In this document: piece after piece, positions 17,352 through 26,386 of the stretch
Layout: each line of letters opens with the position of its first letter
Numbering within the stretch: the first letter of the stretch is position 1
Origin: Pseudorhizobium banfieldiae
Lineage (GTDB): Bacteria; Pseudomonadota; Alphaproteobacteria; Rhizobiales; Rhizobiaceae
NCBI RefSeq assembly: GCF_000967425.1
Contig: NZ_FO082820.1
Location: forward strand, 1,054,001-1,118,000
Direction of reading: 5' to 3'
DNA length: 64,000 nt
The notes under the pieces: model-generated
What the model was told of the DNA's origin: nothing
Database searches by the model: none
Seen by the model: only the letters and a program-made list of their open reading frames with translations
Position numbers and translations under genes: made by a program

Positions 17352-18290
17352 ATGACAGACAACGAGAACACCCCCACTGCCGAAACCGAGGCAGTCCAGA
17401 CGCGATCCGGATTCGTGGCGCTGATCGGGCCAACGAATGCGGGCAAGTCGACGCTGCTCAATCGCCTCGTCGGCGCGAAAGTATCGATCGTCAGCCACAA
17501 GGTCCAGACGACGCGCGCCATTGTCCGCGGCATCGCGATCCACGGCAACGCCCAGATCGTCTTCATGGATACGCCGGGCATCTTCAAGCCGCGCCGGCGG
17601 CTAGACCGTGCCATGGTCACATCCGCATGGGGCGGCGCGAAGGATGCCGATGTCATCATGCTCCTCATTGACAGCGAGCGTGGGCTGCGGGGCGATGCGG
17701 AGGCGATCCTGGAAGGCCTGAAGGAGGTCAAGCAGCCGAAGATCCTGGTGCTGAACAAGATCGACCGGGTGAAGCCGGAGGACCTCCTGAAGCTCGCGGC
17801 ATCGGCCAATGAGGCTGTCGAGTTCGAGCAGACCTTCATGATCTCTGCGACCACGGGTTCGGGTTGCAAGGACCTGATGGACTTTCTCGAGATGCGTCTT
17901 CCCGAAGGGCCGTGGTACTATCCCGAGGACCAGATCTCCGACCTGCCGATGCGCCAGCTCGCAGCCGAGATCACCCGGGAAAAGCTCTTCCTGCGCCTTC
18001 ACCAGGAACTTCCCTATGCCTCCCACGTGGAGACGGAGAAGTGGGAAGAGCGCAAGGACGGTTCTGTCCGCATCGAGCAGGTGATCTATGTGGAACGCGA
18101 GAGCCAGAAGAAGATCGCTCTCGGCAAGGGGGGCGAGGCCATCAAGGCAATCTCGACGGCCGCGCGCAAGGAACTCTCGGAAATCCTCGAGCAGCCCGTC
18201 CACCTCTTCCTGTTCGTCAAGGTGCGCGAGAACTGGGGTGACGACCCGGCTCGATTCCGCGAAATGGGGCTGGAATTCCCGAAGGGTTGA
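17352..18290 (+). CDS. era: GTPase Era
   Basis: The gene encodes 312 residues. G1 is GPTNAGKST (26-34), the switch region follows, G3 is DTPGIF (about 75) and G4 is NKIDRV (about 138). The KH domain is near 225-300, with KIALGKGGEAIKAISTAARK. Era binds the 3' end of 16S rRNA during 30S maturation. The start lies 8 bp after the rnc stop. Era is convergent with the small secreted-protein gene, with a gap of only 6 bp. Confidence 0.96.
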   Translation: MTDNENTPTAETEAVQTRSGFVALIGPTNAGKSTLLNRLVGAKVSIVSHKVQTTRAIVRGIAIHGNAQIVFMDTPGIFKPRRRLDRAMVTSAWGGAKDADVIMLLIDSERGLRGDAEAILEGLKEVKQPKILVLNKIDRVKPEDLLKLAASANEAVEFEQTFMISATTGSGCKDLMDFLEMRLPEGPWYYPEDQISDLPMRQLAAEITREKLFLRLHQELPYASHVETEKWEERKDGSVRIEQVIYVERESQKKIALGKGGEAIKAISTAARKELSEILEQPVHLFLFVKVRENWGDDPARFREMGLEFPKG

Positions 18291-18296
18291 CGTCGG

Positions 18297-18662
18297 CTAT
18301 TTCTGCCGGTCCATCAGGGCCTTCACCTCCAGGTACCGGCGGCGGTTCTCGGGCTCCTGCTCGTTTTCCGAATAGCATGTTTCGGTGATGCAGAAGCGGG
18401 TGAGGGTGAGGGGAGGCGTCGCATTCATGAACTCGCACTCGATCTCGTTCGTGAAGTCGCTCGGTTTCGGGTCGTCGCGGGTTGTATAGGTCAGCCGTGC
18501 GCCGGGCGGCTCCAGTTCAGGGAACGACTGCACTACGCCGGTCTTGATCGCCGGAACGAGGAGGAAGTTCTGGGCCACTGCAACGCAGGCCTCCTCCAGT
18601 TCTGGAGATTGGGCAATGGCGGGAGAGGCGGCGAGAACAAGGACGAGCGGAAGATATCGCAT
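18297..18662 (-). CDS. Small secreted protein of unknown function
   Basis: The gene encodes 121 residues. The ATG at 18662 follows AGGAG. The signal peptide is MRYLPLVLVLAASPAIAQ. The mature part of about 103 residues has five cysteines, including EIECEF, RFCITETCYS, which suggests disulphide bonds in the periplasm. The C-terminus is charged (NRRRYLEVKALMDRQK). I recognise no named family. It lies antiparallel between era and recO: tail to tail with era, and back to back with recO (151-bp shared upstream region). Confidence 0.75.
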   Translation of the reverse strand: MRYLPLVLVLAASPAIAQSPELEEACVAVAQNFLLVPAIKTGVVQSFPELEPPGARLTYTTRDDPKPSDFTNEIECEFMNATPPLTLTRFCITETCYSENEQEPENRRRYLEVKALMDRQK

Positions 18663-18813
18663 GGAAGCTCCTGAGGTAGAACGTCGCGGGGGCAATTCCG
18701 TGGACGGGCAATTTGTTCCCGGAGATCCTCGATAATGTGGCGCTGAAAAGTGATTCAGCGGCGAGGACTTATCGGCTAGACTTGATGCCATACGGAAAGT
18801 GGTTGAGACATCG

Positions 18814-19566
18814 ATGCAATGGCAGGATGAGGCGATCATCATCGGGGTGAAGCGTCACGGCGAAACCAGCGTCGTCGCCGAAGTCATGACGCGTTCACGC
18901 GGGCGCCATCTGGGCCTCGTCCGTTCCGGCCGATCGCGGAGCATGCAGCCCGTCCTCCAGCCCGGCAACAGGGTGGAGGCTGTCTGGCGGGCGCGTCTTG
19001 ACGAGCATCTCGGCGAGTTCAAGCTGGAGCCGCTTCGCCTCAGGGCCGCCCGGCTGATGGAAAAGGCGACGTCCGTCTATGCTGTCCAGGCGATGGGCGC
19101 TCTCCTGCGCCTGCTTCCGGAGCGCGACCCGCATCCACATCTCTACGAGGCGCTCGACGTGATCCTGGAAACGATGGACGACCCGACAGATGCCGGTGAA
19201 TTGTTCATCCGCTTCGAGCTCGCGATCCTGAACGACCTCGGATATGGCCTTGACCTCACGGAGTGCGCGGCGACCGGCTCGCAGCAGGATCTGCAATATG
19301 TCTCGCCCAGGTCCGGGCGCGCCGTCTGTGCCGAGGCTGGCGCTCCCTATGCGGATCGCCTTCTTGCCCTGCCGGCCTTCCTCCGCGATGGAGCAACGGC
19401 TGCGGCCGACGCCGCAGGCATGGCGGCGGCCTTTCGGCTCACCGGCTTCTTCCTCCATCGACACATCTACGAACCGCGCGGCATCTCGGAAAACGCCGCG
19501 CGCGATGGCTTCGTCCAGGCCGCGCTCAAGGCCTTGGCGCTTGAGGAGGAGCGAAGGGCCGGTTGA
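18814..19566 (+). CDS. recO: DNA repair protein RecO
   Basis: The gene encodes 250 residues. RecO helps load RecA at gaps with RecF and RecR. The N-terminal OB fold begins [19 protein letters not shown] and continues with [12 protein letters not shown]; the C-terminal helical part includes [20 protein letters not shown], a family hallmark. I chose the ATG at 18814, which gives the usual N-terminus; a GTG at 18799 is possible. The stop (19564-19566) abuts the stop of the convergent MFS gene with no base between. Confidence 0.94.
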   Translation: MQWQDEAIIIGVKRHGETSVVAEVMTRSRGRHLGLVRSGRSRSMQPVLQPGNRVEAVWRARLDEHLGEFKLEPLRLRAARLMEKATSVYAVQAMGALLRLLPERDPHPHLYEALDVILETMDDPTDAGELFIRFELAILNDLGYGLDLTECAATGSQQDLQYVSPRSGRAVCAEAGAPYADRLLALPAFLRDGATAAADAAGMAAAFRLTGFFLHRHIYEPRGISENAARDGFVQAALKALALEEERRAG

Positions 19567-20799
19567 TCAGGCGGGCTGCGGGGCCACCAGCGGACGCTCG
19601 ACGGGCTTCTCCCGGATCGGCCAGTGGACGATGGCGGCGAAGATGCCGAGAGCGACGCCCAGCCACCAGACCGGATCATAGGATCCGAAGCGGTCATAGA
19701 GGAAGCCGCCCATCCACACGCCGAGGAACGACCCGACCTGGTGGGAAAGGAACACGACTCCGCCCAGCATGCCGAGATGGCGCGTGCCGAACATGATCGC
19801 GACGAGTGCGTTCGTCGGCGGGACTGTGGACAGCCACAGCAGGCCCATGACGATCGCAAACACGATCACCGAAAGCGGCGACTGCGGCAGGAGAAGGAAG
19901 GCCGTCACCGCGATCGACCGGGCGATGTAGATATAGGCGAGGAAATAGGGCTTCGAGTACCGCTGGCCGATCACCCCGGCGGCCAGTGACCCGATGATGT
20001 TGAAGAAACCGATCAGCGCCATGGCGATCACGGCGTAGCTGGCGTCGATGCCGATGTCGCCGAGATAGGCGGGGAAATGGGCCGTGATGAACGCGACCTG
20101 GAAGCCGCAGACGAAGAAGCCGCTGACGAGCAGGAGGTAGCTCCTGTGTGCGAAGGCTTCCCGCAGCGCCTCGCCGACGGTCTGCTTGAACTCCGCCTGC
20201 GACTGGGTGCCGGAGGAGGCATTGCCGCGCAACGGATAGGCGAGCAGCGGCACGATGAGCATCAGGACTGCCATGATCACGAGGCTGTCTGACCAGCCAT
20301 AGGCCGAGATGAGGCCCTGGCTCAACGGCGCAAACAGGAACATGCCGGCGGAACCTGCCGCCGTTCCGATCCCGAAGGCGAACGATCGCTGCTCAGGCGT
20401 GACGTTGCGGGCGAATGCGGACAGGATGACGCCGAAGGAGCCGGCTGCAACCGCAAGCCCCACCAGAACACCACCGCCGACATGAAGTGCCGTCACCGAC
20501 GCCCCGGTGGACATCAGGATCAAGCCTGCGGCGTAGAGGAGGCCGGACAGGGCAAGCATGCGGCCCGTCCCGTACTTGTCGGCGAGCGCCCCGAAGATCG
20601 GCTGGCCGAGACCCCAGCTCAGGTTCTGGATCGCCATGGCAAGCCCGAAGGTGGAGCGGTCCCAGCCGGTGTCGGCCAGCATCGGAAGCTGGAAGAAGCC
20701 CATCGCCGAGCGTGGCCCAAAGGTCAGGACGGCGATCAGCGAGCCGGCGATGATGATCAGCCAGGGCATCGGGTTACGGGTAGCGGCAGCCTGGGTCAT
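19567..20799 (-). CDS. Major facilitator superfamily transporter
   Basis: The gene encodes 410 residues with twelve predicted hydrophobic helices. The loop 2-3 motif appears as GALADKYGTGRM (about residues 68-79). GAGGAGG lies 8 bases before the ATG at 20799; a GTG seven codons upstream lies before this site and is rejected. The pattern (GPRSAMGFFQLPM near the start, HQVGSFLGVWMGG near the end) resembles the oxalate/formate antiporter-like MFS group that includes many uncharacterised carboxylate carriers. The substrate is not predictable from what I see. It ends exactly at the recO stop. Confidence 0.88.
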   Translation of the reverse strand: MTQAAATRNPMPWLIIIAGSLIAVLTFGPRSAMGFFQLPMLADTGWDRSTFGLAMAIQNLSWGLGQPIFGALADKYGTGRMLALSGLLYAAGLILMSTGASVTALHVGGGVLVGLAVAAGSFGVILSAFARNVTPEQRSFAFGIGTAAGSAGMFLFAPLSQGLISAYGWSDSLVIMAVLMLIVPLLAYPLRGNASSGTQSQAEFKQTVGEALREAFAHRSYLLLVSGFFVCGFQVAFITAHFPAYLGDIGIDASYAVIAMALIGFFNIIGSLAAGVIGQRYSKPYFLAYIYIARSIAVTAFLLLPQSPLSVIVFAIVMGLLWLSTVPPTNALVAIMFGTRHLGMLGGVVFLSHQVGSFLGVWMGGFLYDRFGSYDPVWWLGVALGIFAAIVHWPIREKPVERPLVAPQPA

Positions 20800-20904
20800 C
20801 GATGATGCCTCCTCAGTCACTCAAGCCTGGCACCATATCGCCGCTGTCGGCATTCCGAAAATCAGTTTTTCACCAGCCAATGATCATCGGAATTGATAGA
20901 AGGG

Positions 20905-21801
20905 CTACAACTCGCCCGACGGATCCATTGGCAGGAGCTTCCGTCCCGAGCGTGCCTCGCGGTAGATGGTGAACAATCCGGCAGCCACGACGATCAGCGA
21001 GCCGACGATCATGTTGAAGCCGAGCGTCTCGCCGTAGATGAACACGCCGATCAGCGTGACGAGCACCAGTTGCAGGTAGGACATCGACTGCACGATGACG
21101 GCATCGATATGATCGAAGGCGCGGATGAGCAGGTAGTGTCCGGAAATGCCGAGAACACAGAGCAGCAGCATCCACCAGCCGTCATTGCCCTCGAAGCTCG
21201 TCCAGTAGAAGGGACCGACGAGGGAAATCGCGACGGCGCCGGCAACGCCGGTATAGAAGAAGCTGGTATTGGCGCTGTCTGTACGGCTCGCCAGCCGGGT
21301 GGTGATGGAATAGAGGCTGTAGAGGAAGGCGCAGGCGACCGGCAGCAGCAGGCCGAGGTCGAAGCCGCCTGCTTCCGGCTTCAGGATCAACAGGACCCCA
21401 ACGAAGCCGACAGCGATCGCCGTCCAACGTCGCCATCCGACGCGCTCGCCAAGGAGAGGCATCGAGAGCAGCGCGACGATCAGCGGCGCGGACTGCAGGA
21501 TCGCCTGGCTCTGCGCCAGACCAACCACCGCAAACGAAGTGATCGCGACGACGATCTGCAGGGCGAGGAGAACGCCCCGGAAGGCCTGGAGCCATGGCCG
21601 CGGTGTCGCCGCCGTGCCGCTGACGCCCGCCTGCGATCGGCTGGCAAGGGCGACTGCGAAGGCGGCGAAGGCCCAGTAGCGCATCATGGCGATGAAGACC
21701 GCCGGGTAATTGTCGGCAAGATGCTTGGAAACACCGTCCTGGATGGAGAAGATCGTTACCGCCATCAGCGCGAAGACGAGGCCGGTCGCCCGAGATGTCA
21801 T
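20905..21801 (-). CDS. EamA (DMT) family transporter
   Basis: The gene encodes 298 residues from ATG at 21801; an in-frame GTG at 21837 would add 12 residues and cannot be excluded. Ten hydrophobic segments form two EamA repeats: the first ends near GLAQSQAILQSAPLIVALLS, the second near SYLQLVLVTLIGVFIYGETL. The GE-T/R box after each repeat is typical. Such proteins export or import metabolites of the inner membrane; the substrate is unknown. It shares strand with the MFS gene (105-bp gap) and the MOSC gene (126-bp gap). Confidence 0.87.
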   Translation of the reverse strand: MTSRATGLVFALMAVTIFSIQDGVSKHLADNYPAVFIAMMRYWAFAAFAVALASRSQAGVSGTAATPRPWLQAFRGVLLALQIVVAITSFAVVGLAQSQAILQSAPLIVALLSMPLLGERVGWRRWTAIAVGFVGVLLILKPEAGGFDLGLLLPVACAFLYSLYSITTRLASRTDSANTSFFYTGVAGAVAISLVGPFYWTSFEGNDGWWMLLLCVLGISGHYLLIRAFDHIDAVIVQSMSYLQLVLVTLIGVFIYGETLGFNMIVGSLIVVAAGLFTIYREARSGRKLLPMDPSGEL

Positions 21802-21927
21802 GTGGAATGCAGTCCCTGAAGAGCTGTCCAGGGACACACCCCGCAGCAGCCATGAGCGGAGCCGGCAGGTTGTCTGACAACTCCCGCGTCGAAAATAGCG
21901 ATCATCAACTCACTGGCAAGGGCAGAA

Positions 21928-22776
21928 TCAGCGTCTTTTGATCGGCCAGGGCATTTCCCGTCGCGACCTCACGCGCATCTCGTCGCCAAGATGAATACGG
22001 CCGGTCTGGCGTGGGACAGCGTTCCAGCCGAAAATCGGCCCGGGCACCCGGCGGTCCGCTGACATCCGGATTCGTCCCATCGCCGGCATTGGGCTGGCAA
22101 CGTCGCGCGAACCGGTCTTTTGGTCCTGTGTCGTCATGATACAGCGGGCACAGGGCTTCACCAGGCCGAAGGTGATGTCGCCGATCTCGACGGATTCCCA
22201 GCTGTCCTCCACCCAGGCTTCATCGGTCTCGACGACGATGTTCGGCCTGAAGCGCTCCATCCCGATCTCGCCTTCGCCGTGCGCGCGCATGTCGGCATTG
22301 ATGGCCGCGAGGGATGCCGTCGTCGTGATCAACACCTGGTATCCGTCCGCAAAGGTGACCGGCGTATCCTCGCCGGCCCATTCGCTGCTGGCGGTCCGGT
22401 GGGATAGATCATCGAAGAAAACGAGCCGGACGTCCCGGCCGAGCCATTCGGAAAGTGTCCCGTTCACCTCGTCGCCGGCGACGGCGGCGGAAAGCGCCGA
22501 CTTCCAGACCACCACATCCATACGCTGCCCCGCATCGGGACGGTCCAACGTAAGGCTTCCCAAACTCTCCATGCTGATTTCCACCGACGAGGGCTGCGGC
22601 GTGACGCCGATCCGCGCTAGAGCCGGCAGGTCACGCTGGGTGATGAACATGCCTTCCGGATCCGTCACCATCATCTGCCGGTCGCCCGGTATCCCTGCAG
22701 GGCCGATCTCCGCCTCCGTCAGCGCGATCCCGCGGCCGCTCTTCAGGGGGTAGACGTGAAGTTCGCTGACCTTCAT
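21928..22776 (-). CDS. MOSC domain protein (YcbX-like)
   Basis: The gene encodes 282 residues. An N-terminal MOSC_N beta-barrel begins MKVSELHVYPLKSGRGI and includes GIPGDRQMMV; the MOSC core follows, with RFRPNIVVETDEAWVED and KPCARCIMTTQDQKTG, where the conserved cysteine would bind the molybdenum cofactor. Related YcbX proteins reduce N-hydroxylated compounds with an electron donor. There is no C-terminal 2Fe-2S ferredoxin domain here, so a partner would be needed. It starts 9 bp after the HD hydrolase stop, so the two are probably co-transcribed. Confidence 0.88.
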   Translation of the reverse strand: MKVSELHVYPLKSGRGIALTEAEIGPAGIPGDRQMMVTDPEGMFITQRDLPALARIGVTPQPSSVEISMESLGSLTLDRPDAGQRMDVVVWKSALSAAVAGDEVNGTLSEWLGRDVRLVFFDDLSHRTASSEWAGEDTPVTFADGYQVLITTTASLAAINADMRAHGEGEIGMERFRPNIVVETDEAWVEDSWESVEIGDITFGLVKPCARCIMTTQDQKTGSRDVASPMPAMGRIRMSADRRVPGPIFGWNAVPRQTGRIHLGDEMRVRSRREMPWPIKRR

Positions 22777-22785
22777 GGAAAACCT

Positions 22786-23436
22786 TCAGATTTCGTCGAG
22801 AAAGAGATGGAGCACATGCTTCAGCCGCTCGTGCCGCTCCTGCGCCAGATGACGCCCGGTCGCGGTCTGGAAGCCCTCGGCGAGCCGAAACAGCTTCGTC
22901 TCGAAGTGGTCGATGGCGAAGCTCTTGTCGTCCAGCGGCCGCGCTTCGGCAAGCGGGTCCGCGGGATCGTAGAGGCCGGAACCCATGCGGCCGGCGATAT
23001 AGAAGCAGCGTGCCGCGCCGATCATGCCGATCGCATCCAGACGGTCGGCATCCTGCAGGATCTTTGCCTCGATCGTCTCCGGCTGGACCTTGGCGGAGAA
23101 GCTGTGGGCGGTGATGGCGTGAGCCACGGCGGCAATGTCAGCTGCCTCCCATCCCAGTTCTCTGAGTACTGTTGATGCCTTCGTGGCGGCCATGCGGGAG
23201 GCCTCGGCGCGCAGTGGCGAATTCTTCTCGACGGCAACGCAATCATGCAGCAGCACCGCTGCCGCCAGTACCCGCTCGTCGCCGCCCTCGTGCGCATGAA
23301 TACGCATGGCATTGCGGAAGACCCGCAGAATGTGAGCGGTATCGTGGGAGCCATCGTCCCCTTCCGTCGCCTGCGGCAGAAGGGCTTCCGCCAGGGTCTC
23401 ATGGGGCGAGAAGGCCGTCGCGAGATCTCCGGTCAC
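22786..23436 (-). CDS. HD-domain phosphohydrolase (YedJ-like)
   Basis: The gene encodes 216 residues from a GTG at 23436 that overlaps the stop of the DUF2339 gene (GTGA), implying translational coupling. The metal-binding HD motifs are SHDTAHILRV (His31), LLHDCVAVEK (about 62-71) and LQDADRLDAIG (about 129). The set H...HD...D fits the HD superfamily of metal-dependent phosphohydrolases; YedJ-type members act on small phosphorylated or nucleotide substrates, but the substrate is unknown. It is soluble, with no signal peptide. Confidence 0.88.
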   Translation of the reverse strand: MTGDLATAFSPHETLAEALLPQATEGDDGSHDTAHILRVFRNAMRIHAHEGGDERVLAAAVLLHDCVAVEKNSPLRAEASRMAATKASTVLRELGWEAADIAAVAHAITAHSFSAKVQPETIEAKILQDADRLDAIGMIGAARCFYIAGRMGSGLYDPADPLAEARPLDDKSFAIDHFETKLFRLAEGFQTATGRHLAQERHERLKHVLHLFLDEI

Positions 23437-26135
23437 GCCTTTGCCTCGGGAACGGGAGGCAGTTCAGGCGACGACGAGGGACGGCGGGCGAGGATCCTCT
23501 GGTAGAACAGCCCGATACCCATCAGCACGATGCCCAGTCCGATGAAGGACAGGGCACGCAAAATGCCTTCCAGGTTGGACATGTCGACCAGGAAGACCTT
23601 CAACACCGTGATGATGACCAGGCCTGCCGAGGCCAACCGAAGGCTCCTGGCATCGAGACGCGAGCCGAGCACCAGCAGCGCAACGCCGATCAGGAGCCAG
23701 ACGACGGAGTAGTTATAGGTTTCGTTCGGCAGGAAGCCTTTCCAGTCGGCGATGTTCTCGCCATGCCAGAAGCGGCGGACCGAGAGGGTCGCCCACAGGA
23801 AGCCGAGCAGCGCACCCGCAAGCGCCAGCATCATGACATAAAGCCGGGGACGCTTGTCGCGGGCGTAGTAGGCAAGGCCGGCATAAGAGAGGGCGGGCAG
23901 GAGATATCCGATCAGCAGCAGGTTCACGAATGGCCATGCTCCCGTGCTTTCTCCGCTGAGATAAGGGTTGAGCACGAAGACATGCAATGAGAGGACGTTT
24001 GCGGTGGCGAGAACACCGGCAATCATGGAGCCATAGCGGAAGACCGGGCTCGGAGCCCGCGTGTCCAGCGTCATCAGCGTCGCCGAAAACCCGATCGTCA
24101 GCAGCGTGTAGATCGACTGCTCGCCCAGCGTTGCCACGCTGTCGTCAAGGACGCCGCCGTTCATCGCATGGCGCACGAGGACGACGAGGGCCATCATCCC
24201 CATCAAAGCGGCGACCGCCTGGAGGAAGTTTCGGGCCCGGTGGTCCTGCCAGTTGCGCAGCTGATAGGCCGCGAGCACGGCGAGCAGTGCAGGAATTCCG
24301 TAGCCCGGCAGCAGGGCGTTCCAGAAGGGCGTTGTGCTGAGCTGGTTGGGGCCGACCAGCGTCGGCTCCCAGGCGATGCGGGCGAAGACGACGACAATTG
24401 CCGCGCCCATCGCCCAGGGGAATGCCGGCCATGGCCGCCAGCGTGTGGCAAGGACATAGGCAAAGCCAATGACCGCGATCAGGATTGTCGTCGTGATGCC
24501 TGTGGTCAGCGCGTGAAGCGCGAAGGCAAGGCCGGCAAACGAGCCGAGAGCAACGAGATTGGCCGCCCGGTCCGCTTCGCCCGCCTCGCTCCGGAGGATG
24601 CGCCACTGGGCGATCCCAATCAGAATGGCACCCAGTGCCAGCCCGTAGAGCCCATGGATCCAGTCTGCGGCGAGCGTGCCGAAGTTCAGGAAGCTGATCG
24701 TCGCAAGGGCGACCGGCACGGCTGACATGGACAGCGCCCAGAGGGCTCCGAGCTTCGGCTCCAGGGTGCCCGTTCTACGAAGGAAGGCGAAGCCGAGGAA
24801 GGTGAAGACGCCGCCGAGCCCCAGGCTGATTGCGATCTCGAGCCCGAAGGATAGCGGTGGCGCGGTTCCTCCTTCGGTGACCGGCAGAGGAGCCTGATCG
24901 AGAAGGATGAGCGCCATCAAACCGATGCAGGCGACCGCACCGACGGCCGAAAGGAGGGCAGGCCAGACAGCGTAGGATCGTCCAGCGCCCAAGGCCGCGA
25001 GCGCGGCGACGAGTGATGCGGCGGCAAAGGCCGGCAGGATGGAATATCCCTCGTCCACGGCAAGCATCGCCAATGCGGCAAGCAGAACCACGAGCGACAG
25101 CGAAAGAGTAATGCCGAGGGGAGGGCGTCGCAGGAACCGCCACCAGGTCTCGGTGGAGGAGGATGGCTCTTCTGCGCGGTGCCCCGGCCAGACGAAGCCG
25201 GTACCAGCGATGACGACGAGCAGGGCCAGCGTCGGTGGAGTGATGTCGGGGGTGAAGGCCTCGAAGAGATAGGCCAGCACCCATCCGCCCAGACCTAGAT
25301 TGGCCAATACCGGCACCAGGGTCCAGCGGCGCAGCCGCGCGGCTGCCGCGGACGCAAGCCAGGTCACGGCAAGGAAGGTGAAGAGGACCCAGGGGCTAGG
25401 CGCGGTGGAGGAAACCAGAGCGGGCGTCACCAGCGATCCCGCAAGTCCGAGGCCGGCGAGCGCCTGTCCGTGCAGCAGCGACAGGGCAACGGTGCCAAGG
25501 GAGATCACGCCGAGCAGCACGAAGGCCGGGGTCGCGCCGATGAAGCCATAATAGCCATGCGCGGCGTAGGTAGCGCCGAGCAGCGTTATCGCACCGGCGG
25601 CAGTCAGGGCGCCAGGGATCATGGCATTGCCGTAGCGGTCAGCGATCGGCTCGATCATCCGGCGTCGAATGGCCTCACCAGTGCCGATCAGGAGGAGGCC
25701 GAATACCCCTGCCAGCACAAGACGCGTCTCGGGCCCGATCAGGCCACTTTCGATTGAATACCGGATGAGGAAGATACCGCCGAGCGCCAACGCCACACCG
25801 CCAACCCACACGGCCCAGCGCGCACCGAGATTGCTCTCCAGCGTGTCGCTGGTCTCTTCCTTGTCGTGGAGAGGCTTCAGGTCATGGACAGCGTCCTCTC
25901 GCGCTGCAATCGCAACGGCAGCGTCTGCTGCGGCTTCTGCCGTGTCCTCCGCTGGCGGCGCCAAGGTTTCGGCCTCCGTCTCGGCGATCGCAGCGTCCGG
26001 CGGGGCCGTGGAGGTAAGGGTGTCGATCCGCTGCCTAATGGCGAGGAGTTCGTCTTCGACCCTGGCCAGCCTGTGCGAGGTCTTTCTTTGCCAAGCGATT
26101 GCCAGCACGATGGCGATGAGCAGCAGAAGTTCCAT
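23433..26135 (-). CDS. DUF2339 polytopic membrane protein
   Basis: The gene encodes 900 residues. An N-terminal helix (MELLLLIAIVLAIAW) is followed by a heptad-like stretch (RVEDELLAIRQRIDTL) and an Ala/Glu-rich linker to residue 100. The conserved DUF2339 start NLGARWAVWVGGVALALGG then GIFLIRYSIE follows, and then more than twenty hydrophobic helices to the end. The family is large and functionally unknown, sometimes linked to envelope processes. The start has AGAA-type purines but no strong ribosome site. It is divergent from the NMT1-type ABC operon and overlaps the HD gene by 4 bp. Confidence 0.9.
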   Translation of the reverse strand: MELLLLIAIVLAIAWQRKTSHRLARVEDELLAIRQRIDTLTSTAPPDAAIAETEAETLAPPAEDTAEAAADAAVAIAAREDAVHDLKPLHDKEETSDTLESNLGARWAVWVGGVALALGGIFLIRYSIESGLIGPETRLVLAGVFGLLLIGTGEAIRRRMIEPIADRYGNAMIPGALTAAGAITLLGATYAAHGYYGFIGATPAFVLLGVISLGTVALSLLHGQALAGLGLAGSLVTPALVSSTAPSPWVLFTFLAVTWLASAAAARLRRWTLVPVLANLGLGGWVLAYLFEAFTPDITPPTLALLVVIAGTGFVWPGHRAEEPSSSTETWWRFLRRPPLGITLSLSLVVLLAALAMLAVDEGYSILPAFAAASLVAALAALGAGRSYAVWPALLSAVGAVACIGLMALILLDQAPLPVTEGGTAPPLSFGLEIAISLGLGGVFTFLGFAFLRRTGTLEPKLGALWALSMSAVPVALATISFLNFGTLAADWIHGLYGLALGAILIGIAQWRILRSEAGEADRAANLVALGSFAGLAFALHALTTGITTTILIAVIGFAYVLATRWRPWPAFPWAMGAAIVVVFARIAWEPTLVGPNQLSTTPFWNALLPGYGIPALLAVLAAYQLRNWQDHRARNFLQAVAALMGMMALVVLVRHAMNGGVLDDSVATLGEQSIYTLLTIGFSATLMTLDTRAPSPVFRYGSMIAGVLATANVLSLHVFVLNPYLSGESTGAWPFVNLLLIGYLLPALSYAGLAYYARDKRPRLYVMMLALAGALLGFLWATLSVRRFWHGENIADWKGFLPNETYNYSVVWLLIGVALLVLGSRLDARSLRLASAGLVIITVLKVFLVDMSNLEGILRALSFIGLGIVLMGIGLFYQRILARRPSSSPELPPVPEAKA

Positions 26136-26333
26136 GAAGGTCGCCCGGTCCCGAGAATGCTCCGCTTATACATGCCACCAGCGAAAACCGAAACCGGGGA
26201 GCGTCGTTGGCAGCGTGGCGTTGCCATGCTCCCTTTCTGGGCAAGCTGCCTTCGCCACGGCCTCTGCTGGGCTAGTTATTGTGCATCGCAAAATTTGGTG
26301 AATTTCTAGGCAGATATCGCTTGCGCACCGTCC

Positions 26334-26373
26334 CTCTTGCTGGTTTGAATGGGGCATCAAAAACCAGCAGGGG
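26334..26373 (+). promoter_or_regulatory. Leader hairpin covering the ribosome site of the ABC binding-protein gene
   Basis: TGCTGGTTT (26338-26346) pairs perfectly with AAACCAGCA (26361-26369). The stem extends four more pairs outward (26334-26337 with 26370-26373), two of them G-U, to 13 bp around a 14-nt loop. The 3' arm includes CAGGGG, the Shine-Dalgarno region, which ends 13 bases before the ATG at 26387. If folded, the ribosome site would be masked. No THI-box (TPP) elements are present. Confidence 0.5.
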
Positions 26374-26386
26374 AACGATAAAAACA

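Noticed and set aside
15775..17433. A 552-codon minus-strand open frame across lepB and rnc
   Set aside because: Both plus-strand genes are certain from catalytic motifs. The antisense frame has no recognisable domains.
26136..26386. Possible TPP riboswitch before the NMT1-type ABC operon
   Set aside because: The family includes thiamine-precursor importers, but no CTGAGA or other THI-box elements were seen. Only the simple hairpin near the ribosome site is supported.
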